From: Aurantimonas aggregata
GTDB taxonomy: Bacteria; Pseudomonadota; Alphaproteobacteria; Rhizobiales; Rhizobiaceae
Assembly: GCF_010500835.1 (NCBI RefSeq)
Contig: NZ_JAAAMJ010000029.1
Coordinates: 1-32,746, forward strand
Direction of reading: 5' to 3'
Length of the DNA: 32,746 bases
Shown: positions 8,582 to 16,676 of the stretch, piece by piece
Layout: every line of letters begins with the position of its first letter
Position numbering within the stretch: the stretch's first letter is position 1
Made by a program: the position numbers and the translations under genes
Notes under the pieces: model-generated
What the model was told of the DNA's origin: nothing
Seen by the model: only the letters and a program-made list of their open reading frames with translations
The model's database searches: none

Positions 8582-9520
8582 AGCCAGGCCGTCGTCATGA
8601 TCGTCGCCTCCGTCGCCGTCGTCGGCTTCGTCGTCGCCGAACTCGGCGGCTTCACGGCGTTGTTCGACGCGGTTGGTGAGAGAAACCCGGCGATGCTCAC
8701 CGTACCGGGCCCGGGCCTGTTCTCCTTCACCACCTTCCTCGGCCTGACGATCCCGTGGTTCTTCTTCGCGATCTCCAACCCGCAGGTCTCCCAGCGCCTC
8801 TTCATGCCCGCCTCGCTGGGCGCGCTGCGGCGGATGCTCATGATCTTCCTCGTCTTCGGCTTCGTCTACACGCTGGTGTCGGTGCTATGGGGCTTCTCCG
8901 CCTTCGTCGCCTTCCCCGATCTCGCCAATCCCGATCTGGCCACCTCGACGCTCTTGGCATCGGACTTCGTGCCGCCGGTCCTCGGCGTCGTCGTCATGAT
9001 CGGCATCCTGGCGGCTGCCGTCTCGACGATCGACTCGATCCTGCTGACCCTCTCCTCGATGGTCGCCCGCGACGTCTATGCCAATGTTGCGACAAGGACC
9101 GACGACCGCAAACAGCTGATGATCGGCAAGCTGATCATCCCGGTCATCTCGCTGATTGCGCTCGGCTTCGCCGCGATGCAATTTAGCCTGATCGCGGTCC
9201 TCGCAGTCGCCGCCTCGACCGGCCTCGTGGTCGTCGTTCCGGCGATCGTCGGCGCGTTCTTCTGGAAGCGCGGCACAGCCGCCGGGGCGCTGGCCTCGAT
9301 CGTCGGCGGCGGCATCTTCGTCGTCGCGATGTATTTCACCGGCAACTCGGTCCTCGGCCTCAATGCCGGCATCCTCGGCTTCCCGGTCTCGGCAGCACTG
9401 TTCGTCGCAGTGAGCCTTGCGACACGCAGCCGGCCCGACCTCGCCGAGGACTTCATCGCAACCGCCGACTCCTCGCTGCGCACGTCCGGTCTTGCGGTCC
9501 GGCCCGCCGCCGCTGCCTGA
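8582..9520 (+). pseudogene. Sodium:solute symporter (SSS family), N-terminally truncated
   Basis: From the ATG at 8597 the frame gives 307 residues with about seven or eight membrane segments. Sequence features are those of the C-terminal part of SSS symporters: TIPWFFFAISNPQVSQRLFMP, then AAAVSTIDSILLTLSSMVARDVY. Family members are usually 450-550 residues. The first five or so membrane segments, which include sodium-site residues, are missing. The family-like sequence begins just before the ATG (SQAVVM, about 8582) with no ribosome site, so the ATG is probably an internal Met of the original gene. Probably non-functional, although the remaining frame is intact. Typical substrates are pantothenate, proline or other organic acids; which one cannot be told. 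Confidence 0.8.
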
Positions 9521-9561
9521 TCGGGCGGATAACCGGCGAGGCTTCGCCGGCCAGGGATGCA

Positions 9562-9592
9562 GAGGCTCGCGCTCCGGCGCGGGCCTCTCTCG
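9562..9592 (+). terminator. Hairpin terminator after the symporter remnant
   Basis: GAGGCTCGCG pairs with CGCGGGCCTC (one mismatch) around a CTCCGG loop, followed by TCTCGTT. A second hairpin (CCGGCGA/TCGCCGG, 9532-9549) lies between the stop codon and this one. Tandem GC-rich hairpins after a stop fit termination, although the T-tract is poor. Confidence 0.5.
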
Positions 9593-9852
9593 TTCCCGGC
9601 GAGGGAAAATTCCTCGAGGTGAAGCAGCCGAGGCGGACGCTGCGTGGTCGAGCCCGTCGCAGCAAGCCGACCAGCAGCGGCTACCGGACGCGGGCCAACG
9701 GCCTTACTCGCGCCGCTGATCTTCTTCTTCGGCACCGGCATCGGCCGCGGCCAGTATGCGGAGAGCAGCTTCAAAGCGATTGTTGACGACGGCCAGCAGA
9801 ACCGCCTGCTACCCTTCTCGGCAAGTAGCCCGAGCGTTGCCGTTCACCGCCT
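9593..9852. other. Intergenic gap between symporter remnant and cyclase
   Basis: From 9748 to 9852 this is the 3' flank of the cyclase gene and is duplicated at 2920-3029. Nothing recognisable was seen in 9593-9747. Confidence 0.4.
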
Positions 9853-11877
9853 TCAGGCTTGCTGAGCAGAAGCAGCGACGACCTTGTCGCGCCCGTTGGC
9901 CTTCGCTTCGTAGAGCGCCCGGTCAGCGGATCGGATCAACCAGGCGGCGTCCCGCAATTCCGCTCCGGCTCCGGCGGCGAGCGTCGCAACGCCTACAGAG
10001 ATCGTCACGATCCCATGGCTGCTTCCCGAGTTCGGGATCGCCAGTTCCCGGACTGCGAGACGCACCACCTCGGCCCGTTCCACTGCTCCAGGCGAGTTTG
10101 TCCCGGGCATCACCGCCGCAAGCTCTTCTCCGCCATAACGCGCCGTGAGGTCTCCCGGGCGTCGCAGACTCTCCTTGAGGGCGGCGGCGATCCGGCGCAG
10201 GCACTCGTCGCCGGCCGGGTGGCCGTATGTATCATTGAAGGCCTTGAAGCTATCGACGTCGATCATGAGGAAGCTAAGGTCAGAATCGGCGCGCACCGCC
10301 CGGCCGAACTCGATCTCCAGTTGTTCGTCGAGGGCGCGTCGATTGGCGAGGCCGGTAAGACCATCTGTCGAGGCCAGACGCTCAAGCTTGAGGTTTGCTT
10401 CGGCAAGCTGGGCCTCGATCATCTTGCGGTCGGTGAAGTCTCTCATCACGAAAACGGTGCCCGCGCCGTCATCAAGCGGCTTGCCGGCAACCTCCACCCA
10501 GCGGTAGCCGCCGCCGCGATGGGCGACGCGGTAGTCAATCCCCGACACCGCTTGTCCCCCCATGACCGTACTCATCATCGTGTCGACGACCCCGACGTCG
10601 TCCGGATGCGCGAGATCACGCGGTCGCATGCCGATAAGTTCTCCCGGATCGTATCCGAGGACTGCGCGACTGGCAGGGGAAACGTAGATCCGCCGACCAG
10701 AGGCATCCGCGCAGGTGATGATGTCGACGGTGTTCTCCGCCAGGATGCGAAAGCGAGCCTCACTCGCGGCCACGATCTGCTCCGCATCCCGTCCGATCGA
10801 GAGCTTATTGGCCATCGCGGCGAGGACGTGACCGAACTGTTTAAGTTCCGGCGCTTGCCATCGTTCGAGATCCGCGGTGGCGCCGAAGTTTCCCGCACCG
10901 ATCCTTGTCGCCACGTCCATGAGACGCCGGAGCGGGCGCAACTGCATGCGCTCGCTCAGCCACCAGACGAGAAAGGTCGCGACAAGGAGAACTGTCAGGA
11001 GCCCCACGGACGATACCGTCAGACGTTGGCGTACTGGCGCCATCAACGTCTTGCGATCCTTGCCCACTGCCAGGACGATGTTCTTGGCACCTGGAAGAGG
11101 AGCAAAGCCGAACACCTTTCCGACGCCATCGATCCCCATCACCTCCGCTGTTCCACCATTGGGCATACGGCGAACCGCGGTCATCAAGGGGTGCTCGGGG
11201 AAGGGCGCTCCAAAAGGAACACCAAGCAGCGGCGGGTAATGGAGGATGATCCGATTGGAGCTTGGCTCGAGCAGCAGCACCGTTTGTTCGCCGCCGTCGG
11301 ACACCGCTTCGATATCCTGGGTCATGCTGTCGAGGTTCAGGCTGGCGAAGACGGCGCCGGCAAAGCCACCTTGGTTCTTCGGAAATCCACTTGCGGCGAG
11401 AACGGTCGGCTTGCCACTTACCTTCCCGATGACGAACTTGCCGACCAGGAATGCCGGTGAACCCGGCGCCATCATCCGGTCACGCAGCTCTAAATCGCTC
11501 AGTTTCTGTTGGACCCTGAGAGCGTTGTGGCAGGTGATCGTCCCCGCGGAATCGACGACCCCCACCGTGTTGTAGAGGGAATTGGCGGCCTTGACCTCCG
11601 CAAGAAACGACGAACATGCCGCGCCGCCGGTTGGAAGGACCGCAGGAACCAACTTTAGGGTTTCCAGGAGCATCCGTGTTTCGTCGAAGATCCGAGCCTC
11701 GGTCGCGGCAGCCAGTTTAGCAGCGGCACGGACACCGTCTTTTGCGGAGGCGATCGTCTGGGTGTGATCTGTCCATATGTAGAGGGCAAATGCTGCAGCC
11801 AGCGGGATCATGGTGAACCCGACGAGCGCGATCAGTCTATTGCGGATACCAACTGAACCGATGGAGGGTAGCTTCAA
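9853..11877 (-). CDS. Membrane sensor diguanylate cyclase (Cache-HAMP-PAS-GGDEF)
   Basis: Makes c-di-GMP from two GTP. From TTG 11877 it has 674 residues. Membrane segment 1 (about 9-33) is followed by a periplasmic double-Cache-like sensor (about 40-285), membrane segment 2 (about 300-322), a HAMP-like linker, a PAS domain (about 375-495, ending RDFTDRK), a short coiled coil (EAQLAEANLKLERLAS) and GGDEF (about 505-670). The active site reads GGEEL at 582-586, a conservative variant, and the product-inhibition site R573-P-G-D576 is at the canonical distance. The frame extends to TTG 11961, but TTG 11877 overlaps the stop of a leader ORF with a strong ribosome site (TTGA), so I prefer coupling there. 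A decayed copy lies at 2920-3667. The signal sensed is unknown. Confidence 0.9.
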   Translation of the reverse strand: MKLPSIGSVGIRNRLIALVGFTMIPLAAAFALYIWTDHTQTIASAKDGVRAAAKLAAATEARIFDETRMLLETLKLVPAVLPTGGAACSSFLAEVKAANSLYNTVGVVDSAGTITCHNALRVQQKLSDLELRDRMMAPGSPAFLVGKFVIGKVSGKPTVLAASGFPKNQGGFAGAVFASLNLDSMTQDIEAVSDGGEQTVLLLEPSSNRIILHYPPLLGVPFGAPFPEHPLMTAVRRMPNGGTAEVMGIDGVGKVFGFAPLPGAKNIVLAVGKDRKTLMAPVRQRLTVSSVGLLTVLLVATFLVWWLSERMQLRPLRRLMDVATRIGAGNFGATADLERWQAPELKQFGHVLAAMANKLSIGRDAEQIVAASEARFRILAENTVDIITCADASGRRIYVSPASRAVLGYDPGELIGMRPRDLAHPDDVGVVDTMMSTVMGGQAVSGIDYRVAHRGGGYRWVEVAGKPLDDGAGTVFVMRDFTDRKMIEAQLAEANLKLERLASTDGLTGLANRRALDEQLEIEFGRAVRADSDLSFLMIDVDSFKAFNDTYGHPAGDECLRRIAAALKESLRRPGDLTARYGGEELAAVMPGTNSPGAVERAEVVRLAVRELAIPNSGSSHGIVTISVGVATLAAGAGAELRDAAWLIRSADRALYEAKANGRDKVVAASAQQA

Positions 11878-11984
11878 AATGTCTCGCTTCCACGGATAAG
11901 ATGCCCATCGCGGCACGACGACATATCGATCTTTAGCAGAGTCTCGCCCGGATAGATGCAAGGCATCTCTGACGCATTTGCCAT
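11874..11984 (-). CDS. Small leader ORF (36 codons) coupled to the cyclase
   Basis: ATG 11984 is preceded by a near-perfect ribosome site (GGGAGGG at 11989-11995, four bases before the ATG), the strongest in this region. It encodes 36 residues (start MANASEMPCIYPGETLLKID) with two Cys and no membrane segment. Its TGA overlaps the TTG that I propose as cyclase start (TTGA, 11874-11877), the classic layout for translational coupling. It may be a leader that sets cyclase translation, or a real small protein. Alternatively the true cyclase start lies further upstream and this is chance; the strong ribosome site argues against that. The frame remains open upstream to 12110 but without a comparable ribosome site. 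Confidence 0.5.
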   Translation of the reverse strand: MANASEMPCIYPGETLLKIDMSSCRDGHLIRGSETF

Positions 11985-12179
11985 TGCACCCTCCCTGCCA
12001 CGGTCGGATCCTCCCAGAAACCGAGCTGTCGGGAACTGGTTGGGTGCCAGCGGTGACCCTCGGCCGCGATTACCTGCGACACCTTCGGCCATGTGATGTT
12101 GAGCCTTCAAAAAATGTCCGGCTCATGGGCTCATTCCACCAAGTGAGGTGCTGCTCTAGGCGAAAGCGGTCCTGCAACA

Positions 12180-13670
12180 TCATTGAGCCCCGGCTGGGTT
12201 CTCGCTCCGCCCTATGGCCCGATCCCGGTCTTCCGCGCCCGGTCGGGCCAGATGCGCATCGGGCCACGCCGCGTGATCGAGGTCGAGATCGGCAAATCTG
12301 GCCGGGTCGAAGACCGGACGCAGGGCGCCGGCCTTCAGCTGCGCCCTGAAATCGTTCAGGACCCGCATGAGCACCGGGAACAGCATGATGATCGCGATGA
12401 GGTTGACGAGCGCGAGGACGCCCATCAGCGGGTCCGAGAAGAAGAACACGGCCGTCGCGCCGGGCGCGGTGGCGCCCAGAAACACGATCCCGACGATGGC
12501 GATCCTCAGGACGTGGAGCGAAGCGGGGTGGTTCGTCATCACCCCGAGCGCCACCTCTCCGAGATAGTAATTGTAGATGATGGAGCTGAACGCGAAGAGC
12601 AGGATGGCGAAGGTCAGGTAGTATTGCGTCCACTCCCCGAGATGGCTCACCAGCGATTGCTGCGTCAGCACGACCCCGTCGATGTCGGCGCCCGGCACGT
12701 AGACCGGGCTCAGGAGGATGACGAACGCCGTGCACGAGCAGATGACGATCGTGTCGATGAAGACCGAGAAGGACTGCGTGATCCCCTGGCTGACCGGATG
12801 GCGGACATGCGCCGTCGCGGCGACGTTCGGCGCCGACCCGAGGCCCGCCTCGTTGGAGAAGAGGCCGCGCCGCAGCCCTTGCGCGATGGCGGCGCCCATG
12901 CCGCCGCCGACAGCCTCCTCGAACCCGAAGGCGTTGGCGACGATCATCCAGAGGACGCCGGGCAGCGACGTGATGTTGATGAGGATGATGACGAGCGCCA
13001 TCGCGATGTAGCTGAGCGCCATGATCGGAATGACGATGTCGGCCACCTTGGCGATGCGCTTGATGCCGCCATAGACGATGAAGCCCGTAATGACGGCGAG
13101 CAGGAGCGCGCTCCAGATGCGGTCGATGCCGAGACTCTCGTCGACGGCGCCCGCGAAGGTGTTGCCCTGGAAGGCGTTGAACCCGATGGCGAAGGACAGG
13201 AGCAGGCAGACGGCGTAGATCACCGCGAGCCAGCGGTACTGGTGTCCGAGCCCGTAGAGGATGTACCCCGCCGGGCCGCCTTTGTAGGTGCCGTCCGTGG
13301 CAGGCCGCTTGTAGAGCTGCGCGAGGGTGGATTCGACGAGGCTCGTCGCCATGCCGACGAGGGCGATGGCCCACATCCAGAACACGGCTCCCGGCCCGCC
13401 GAGGGTGATGGCCACGGCGACGCCGGCGATGTTGCCGCCGCCGACCCGCCCGCCGACCGAAATGAGCAGCGCTTCGCGCGCACTGATCGCGTTCGGATCA
13501 CCTGTCTGGTTCTTCGAAGACAGGACACGGAACATCCGGCCGAAGAACTGGAACTGGACGAAGCCTGTCATGGCCGTGATGAAGAGGCCGAATATCACGA
13601 GGATGGGGATAAGCGCCCACCCCCAGGTGAGATCCTCGATCAGTCGGAAGAACCCGAACACCAGTTCCAT
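12180..13670 (-). CDS. AGCS family sodium:alanine/glycine symporter
   Basis: A 496-residue inner-membrane transporter with about ten to eleven membrane segments, importing alanine, glycine or a related small amino acid with sodium. Family hallmarks are GGRVGGGNIAGVAVAITLGGPGAVFWMW near residues 70-100, the KGGPAGYI segment, and GLRRGLFSNEAGLGSAPNVAATA near the middle, matching the conserved F-S-N-E-A-G-x-G-S block. The ATG at 13670 has GGGGGAG eight bases upstream. The C-terminal 40 residues are a charged tail. The gene stands alone, its stop is about 200 bases upstream of the cyclase leader ORF, and no riboswitch-like fold was recognised in its leader. Exact substrate is not readable. Confidence 0.93.
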   Translation of the reverse strand: MELVFGFFRLIEDLTWGWALIPILVIFGLFITAMTGFVQFQFFGRMFRVLSSKNQTGDPNAISAREALLISVGGRVGGGNIAGVAVAITLGGPGAVFWMWAIALVGMATSLVESTLAQLYKRPATDGTYKGGPAGYILYGLGHQYRWLAVIYAVCLLLSFAIGFNAFQGNTFAGAVDESLGIDRIWSALLLAVITGFIVYGGIKRIAKVADIVIPIMALSYIAMALVIILINITSLPGVLWMIVANAFGFEEAVGGGMGAAIAQGLRRGLFSNEAGLGSAPNVAATAHVRHPVSQGITQSFSVFIDTIVICSCTAFVILLSPVYVPGADIDGVVLTQQSLVSHLGEWTQYYLTFAILLFAFSSIIYNYYLGEVALGVMTNHPASLHVLRIAIVGIVFLGATAPGATAVFFFSDPLMGVLALVNLIAIIMLFPVLMRVLNDFRAQLKAGALRPVFDPARFADLDLDHAAWPDAHLARPGAEDRDRAIGRSENPAGAQ

Positions 13671-13980
13671 GCGCTCACTCCCCCGGCAACGGCCGGCTGC
13701 CCACTATGTCCACCGACCCGGTCGCGGACAAGCCAGTATCGCTCCCAGGATTGCGTCGCGGGCTGTCGAGTCGAGACCGCCCAGTTGCATTTCCCCGATA
13801 ATCCGGCTCCTCGAATTGTCGAAGTGCGAGACTGAGCGGCGCCGGCTGACAAATGTTGCATTCATCACCTCCGCCTCACCCCGAAAGGCTGCTTATCGGC
13901 CTACCGCGGTCCGGGGCTGGCAGCGGGAACGAAGCCACGCCCGAGCGAGTTCTCGTTTCTTGAAAACCCAGAAGGTCATC
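13671..13980. other. Divergent intergenic region between AGCS symporter and small ORF
   Basis: Holds the promoters for the leftward symporter and for the rightward small gene. TTGTCA at 13851-13856 on the minus strand could be a -35 element, but no good -10 follows at the right distance. The glycine-riboswitch core motifs sometimes found before such symporters were looked for and not seen. Confidence 0.35.
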
Positions 13981-14058
13981 ATGGTTGGTATCGCTTTGTG
14001 GGCGTGGATCATCATCGCACCAGCTGTCGCGTTCGTTGCGCTTTCGGCGAAGAAGTAA
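13981..14058 (+). CDS. 25-residue single-membrane-segment peptide
   Basis: ATG 13981 has GAAGG five bases upstream. The product is 25 residues: a short hydrophobic helix rich in Ala, Ile, Val and Trp (IALWAWIIIAPAVAFVAL) ending in two lysines, so it should sit in the membrane with its C-terminus inside. It lies between the AGCS symporter and a small conserved gene. The good ribosome site and the clean hydrophobic pattern ending exactly at the stop support a real gene. No function can be assigned. Small peptides like this can modulate a transporter or sensor. Confidence 0.55.
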   Translation: MVGIALWAWIIIAPAVAFVALSAKK

Positions 14059-14171
14059 AAGGCTCTTCACGCCAACCCTTCCGATCGCCCCGCGACGTGT
14101 GGACCTGCCTTTCGTCACTCGCACTTTGGTGACAGGCGGTTTGCGAGAGCAGGAGGCGATCGGGAGGAGCG

Positions 14172-14429
14172 GTGGAGCGGTTTCTGGACGGTTTCGGCCG
14201 CCTGCCTGTCGGCTACAGCGAGGGGCTCGTCCGTGGCCGACGCTATGGTGTGACGGTCCGACGCTCGGCCGACGGCAAGCGAAGCTGGTTGTTCGGTGAG
14301 GAACTCGCCGGCAACGACCATGTCAGCTGCAACCTCTACCGCCTGCGCGACCGGACCCTCCTGAAGCCGTGCGAAATGGCACCGGAAAAGGTGATCGATT
14401 TCGTTCTCGAGTTTCGCCCCCTGCCTTGA
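14172..14429 (+). CDS. Small conserved hypothetical protein
   Basis: 85 residues starting at GTG 14172, with a strong GGGAGGAG ribosome site just before it. The protein is soluble and begins with ERFLDGFGRLPVGYSEGLVRGRRYGVTV. It ends with FNLYR-like and LLKPCEMAPEKVIDFVL segments. I recall similar small proteins in rhizobial genomes, without known function. The pattern of alternating short beta-like stretches and a final helix suggests a compact domain. No catalytic motif can be named. Its stop is about 45 bases from the convergent LysR gene end. Confidence 0.75.
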   Translation: MERFLDGFGRLPVGYSEGLVRGRRYGVTVRRSADGKRSWLFGEELAGNDHVSCNLYRLRDRTLLKPCEMAPEKVIDFVLEFRPLP

Positions 14430-14475
14430 AGGCAGATTCGCGGGCGGGCGCGTTACGCCCGTGCGTCTGGAATTC

Positions 14476-15393
14476 TCAGGCGACTTGTCCGTGCTCGGCG
14501 AGGAAGTCGAGCAGCGCCCTTGCCCGCGCCGGAAGGCTGGCGGACTGGCCGATGAACACCGCGTAGAACTCCTCCTCGTCGCCCGGATTGGCGTCTTCCA
14601 GGAGCGGCACGAGCCGGCTATCGGCGATGTCGTCGCGGATGGTGAAGGCAGCGAGGCGCGCCGGACCGACGCCGGCGAGCGCCAGGCGCCGTATGCCCTC
14701 GCCGTCGCTCATCCGGACCCGGCCGATGGTCGGCAGCACCAGTCCCTCGCCCTCGGCCGTCCGCAGCGGCCAGCCCTTTACCGCGCGGGCATAGCCGAAG
14801 CCGAGGCGCTCCTGCCGGTCGAGATCGGCGATCGTCCGGGGCAGCCCATGCCGCTCGATCCAGACGGGCGCGGCGACGATCGTCATGCGGGTGCTGCCGA
14901 GCTTGCGCGCCATCAGGGCCGAGCTCGGCATCGGCCCGGCGCGGATGGCGATGTCGGTGCGGTCGGCAAGGAGATCGACCACCAGGTCGGTCTGGACGAT
15001 GTCGAGCGCGATCTCGGGATAGCGTTCGAGAAAGCGCGGCAGGATCGGCGCCAGGATGTGGCTGACATAGGAAGCGCTGGAATTGATGCGTACGCGGCCT
15101 GCCGGCTTCTCGCCGGCCCCGGCCGAGCGCTCGGCTTCGGCCAGATCGGCGAGGATCGCGACGGATCGTTCGTAGAAAGACTGCCCCTCCGGCGTCAGCT
15201 GGAAGCGACGCGTCGTGCGGTGGACGAGCCGCGTGCCGAGCCGCGCTTCCAGCCTTGCCACGAGCTTCGAGACCGCCGAGGCCGAAACGCCCGACACGCG
15301 CGCGGCCGCCGAGAAGCCGCCCTGCTCCACGACCCGGGCGAAGATCTCCATCTCGGCAAAGCGATTGACCTCGGTGCGCGGCATTGGTGACAT
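14476..15393 (-). CDS. LysR-family transcriptional regulator
   Basis: About 305 residues. The N-terminal winged helix-turn-helix reads FAEMEIFARVVEQGGFSAAARVSGVSASAVSKLVARLEARLGTRL and is followed by the linker helix. A periplasmic-binding-protein-like effector domain (about 95-300) follows. It belongs to the DhmR/CrgA-like subgroup that often sits beside transporter or oxidoreductase genes. It is divergent from the MFS-hydrolase-SDR operon, the standard layout for a LysR regulator of its neighbour. Start: the frame opens at TTG 15402, but ATG 15393 has GGAG just upstream and ATG 15384 is also possible. A perfect palindrome at 15431-15443 in the shared promoter region is a candidate binding site. 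Confidence 0.92.
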   Translation of the reverse strand: MSPMPRTEVNRFAEMEIFARVVEQGGFSAAARVSGVSASAVSKLVARLEARLGTRLVHRTTRRFQLTPEGQSFYERSVAILADLAEAERSAGAGEKPAGRVRINSSASYVSHILAPILPRFLERYPEIALDIVQTDLVVDLLADRTDIAIRAGPMPSSALMARKLGSTRMTIVAAPVWIERHGLPRTIADLDRQERLGFGYARAVKGWPLRTAEGEGLVLPTIGRVRMSDGEGIRRLALAGVGPARLAAFTIRDDIADSRLVPLLEDANPGDEEEFYAVFIGQSASLPARARALLDFLAEHGQVA

Positions 15394-15430
15394 GAACTCC
15401 AAAGTGATGTTCCGGCCGGCACTCTACTTC

Positions 15431-15443
15431 ATCGCGTCGCGAT
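15431..15443. promoter_or_regulatory. Palindrome in the LysR/MFS divergent promoter
   Basis: ATCGCG and CGCGAT separated by one base, a perfect 13-base inverted repeat about 40 bases from either start codon. Position and symmetry suit an operator for the LysR protein. The strict T-N11-A spacing is not met, so this is an inference only. Confidence 0.4.
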
Positions 15444-15485
15444 CCGTCATCTGAGGGGCCTGTCCCCATCGGAAGGCTCGATCCC

Positions 15486-16676
15486 ATGCCCCTTGCTCTC
15501 TACGCTCTCACCGCCGGTGCCTTCGGCATCGGCGTCACCGAATTCGTCATCATGGGCCTGTTACTGGAAGTGGGCGCCGATCTCGGCGTCTCGACCAGCG
15601 CTGCCGGCTTCCTGATATCCGGCTATGCGCTCGGCGTCGTCGTCGGCGCGCCGCTGCTGACCATCCTTACCGGTCGCTGGCCGCGCAAGACCGTGCTGCT
15701 GGCGCTGATGGCGATCTTCATCGCCGGCAATGTCGCCTGCGCCCTGGCGCCGACCTACGGCTTCCTGATGGCCGCGCGGGTGCTGACGGCCTTCGCCCAC
15801 GGCACGTTCTTCGGCGTCGGTTCGGTGGTGGCGACGCGCCTCGTGCCCGCCGACAGGAAGGCTTCCGCCATCGCGCTGATGTTCACCGGCCTCACCGTCG
15901 CCACGGTGCTCGGTGTTCCCTTCGGCACCTGGCTCGGCCAGGCGGCCGGCTGGCGCTCGACCTTCTGGGCGGTCTCCCTGGTCGGTATCGCGGCCTTCGC
16001 TGTGATCGCCTTCGCGGTCCCGCAGGACGGCAAGCCGGAATCGGCCGATGACTGGCGGGCCGACATCAAGGCCCTCGGCCGGCGACCGGTGCTGCTCGGG
16101 CTGCTCACCACCGTGCTCGGCTATGCCGGCGTCTTCGCCGTCTTCACCTACATCGCCCCGATCCTCACCGAGATCACCGGCTTCGCCGTGGCGGCGATCT
16201 CGCCGATCCTGCTGCTGTTCGGCGGCGGGCTGGTCGCCGGCAACCTGATCGGCGGCAGGCTGGCCGACCGAGCGCTGGTGCCGGCGCTGACCGGTAGCCT
16301 GGCGGCCCTCGCACTCGTGCTGCTCGCCATGGGCCCGGCCTTGCACAACAGCTGGACAGCGCTCGTCGCGGTGGCGCTTCTCGGCGCAACGGCTTTCGCG
16401 ACCGTCCCGCCATTGCAGATGTGGGTGCTGTCAAAGGCGGACGGCGCCGGCGAGAGCCTCGCCTCCTCCTTCAACATCGCCGCCTTCAACCTCGGCAATG
16501 CGCTGGGCGCCTTTGCCGGCGGCCTGGTGATCGATGTGGGGCCGGGCCTCGGCTGGGTCACCTGGACCGCCGCGCTCTTTCCGCTCGTCGCCCTTGCCGT
16601 CGCCATTCTCGCCGTCCGGCTCGATCGCGCGTCGCCCGCCACTACTGAAGCCCTTGATCTGGAACTCGCCCGATGA
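15486..16676 (+). CDS. MFS efflux transporter, DHA1 (AraJ/YdhP-like)
   Basis: 396 residues with twelve membrane segments. The N-terminus GAFGIGVTEFVIMGLLLEVGADLGVS is the hallmark of the AraJ/YdhP/NepI group of proton-driven exporters (sugar, purine nucleoside or drug efflux). The loop between segments 2 and 3 (TGRWPRK) is the group's version of motif A. GGAAGG lies nine bases before the ATG. The last four bases (ATGA) are shared with the SGNH hydrolase start, so the two are translated together. Divergent from the LysR gene, which probably controls it. The exported compound is unknown. Confidence 0.92.
   Translation: MPLALYALTAGAFGIGVTEFVIMGLLLEVGADLGVSTSAAGFLISGYALGVVVGAPLLTILTGRWPRKTVLLALMAIFIAGNVACALAPTYGFLMAARVLTAFAHGTFFGVGSVVATRLVPADRKASAIALMFTGLTVATVLGVPFGTWLGQAAGWRSTFWAVSLVGIAAFAVIAFAVPQDGKPESADDWRADIKALGRRPVLLGLLTTVLGYAGVFAVFTYIAPILTEITGFAVAAISPILLLFGGGLVAGNLIGGRLADRALVPALTGSLAALALVLLAMGPALHNSWTALVAVALLGATAFATVPPLQMWVLSKADGAGESLASSFNIAAFNLGNALGAFAGGLVIDVGPGLGWVTWTAALFPLVALAVAILAVRLDRASPATTEALDLELAR

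Noticed and set aside
12150-12176. Similarity of the sequence after the AGCS stop to the 3' end of the AttH-like gene (CCGCTTTCGC and AGCAGC in both)
   Set aside because: Only about 20 bases with gaps; could be the outer edge of the duplication but is too short to claim by eye.
11985-12180. Possible c-di-GMP riboswitch before the cyclase
   Set aside because: The leader has some pairing (GAGCC with GGCTC around a T-rich loop), but the conserved GEMM core motifs are not present.
12183-13835. 550-codon plus-strand ORF opposite the AGCS symporter
   Set aside because: Asp/Glu/Arg-rich shadow without motif; the minus strand encodes a clear transporter.
13671-13980. Glycine riboswitch upstream of the AGCS symporter
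   Set aside because: Checked because such symporters often have one; the conserved core and tandem aptamers were not seen.
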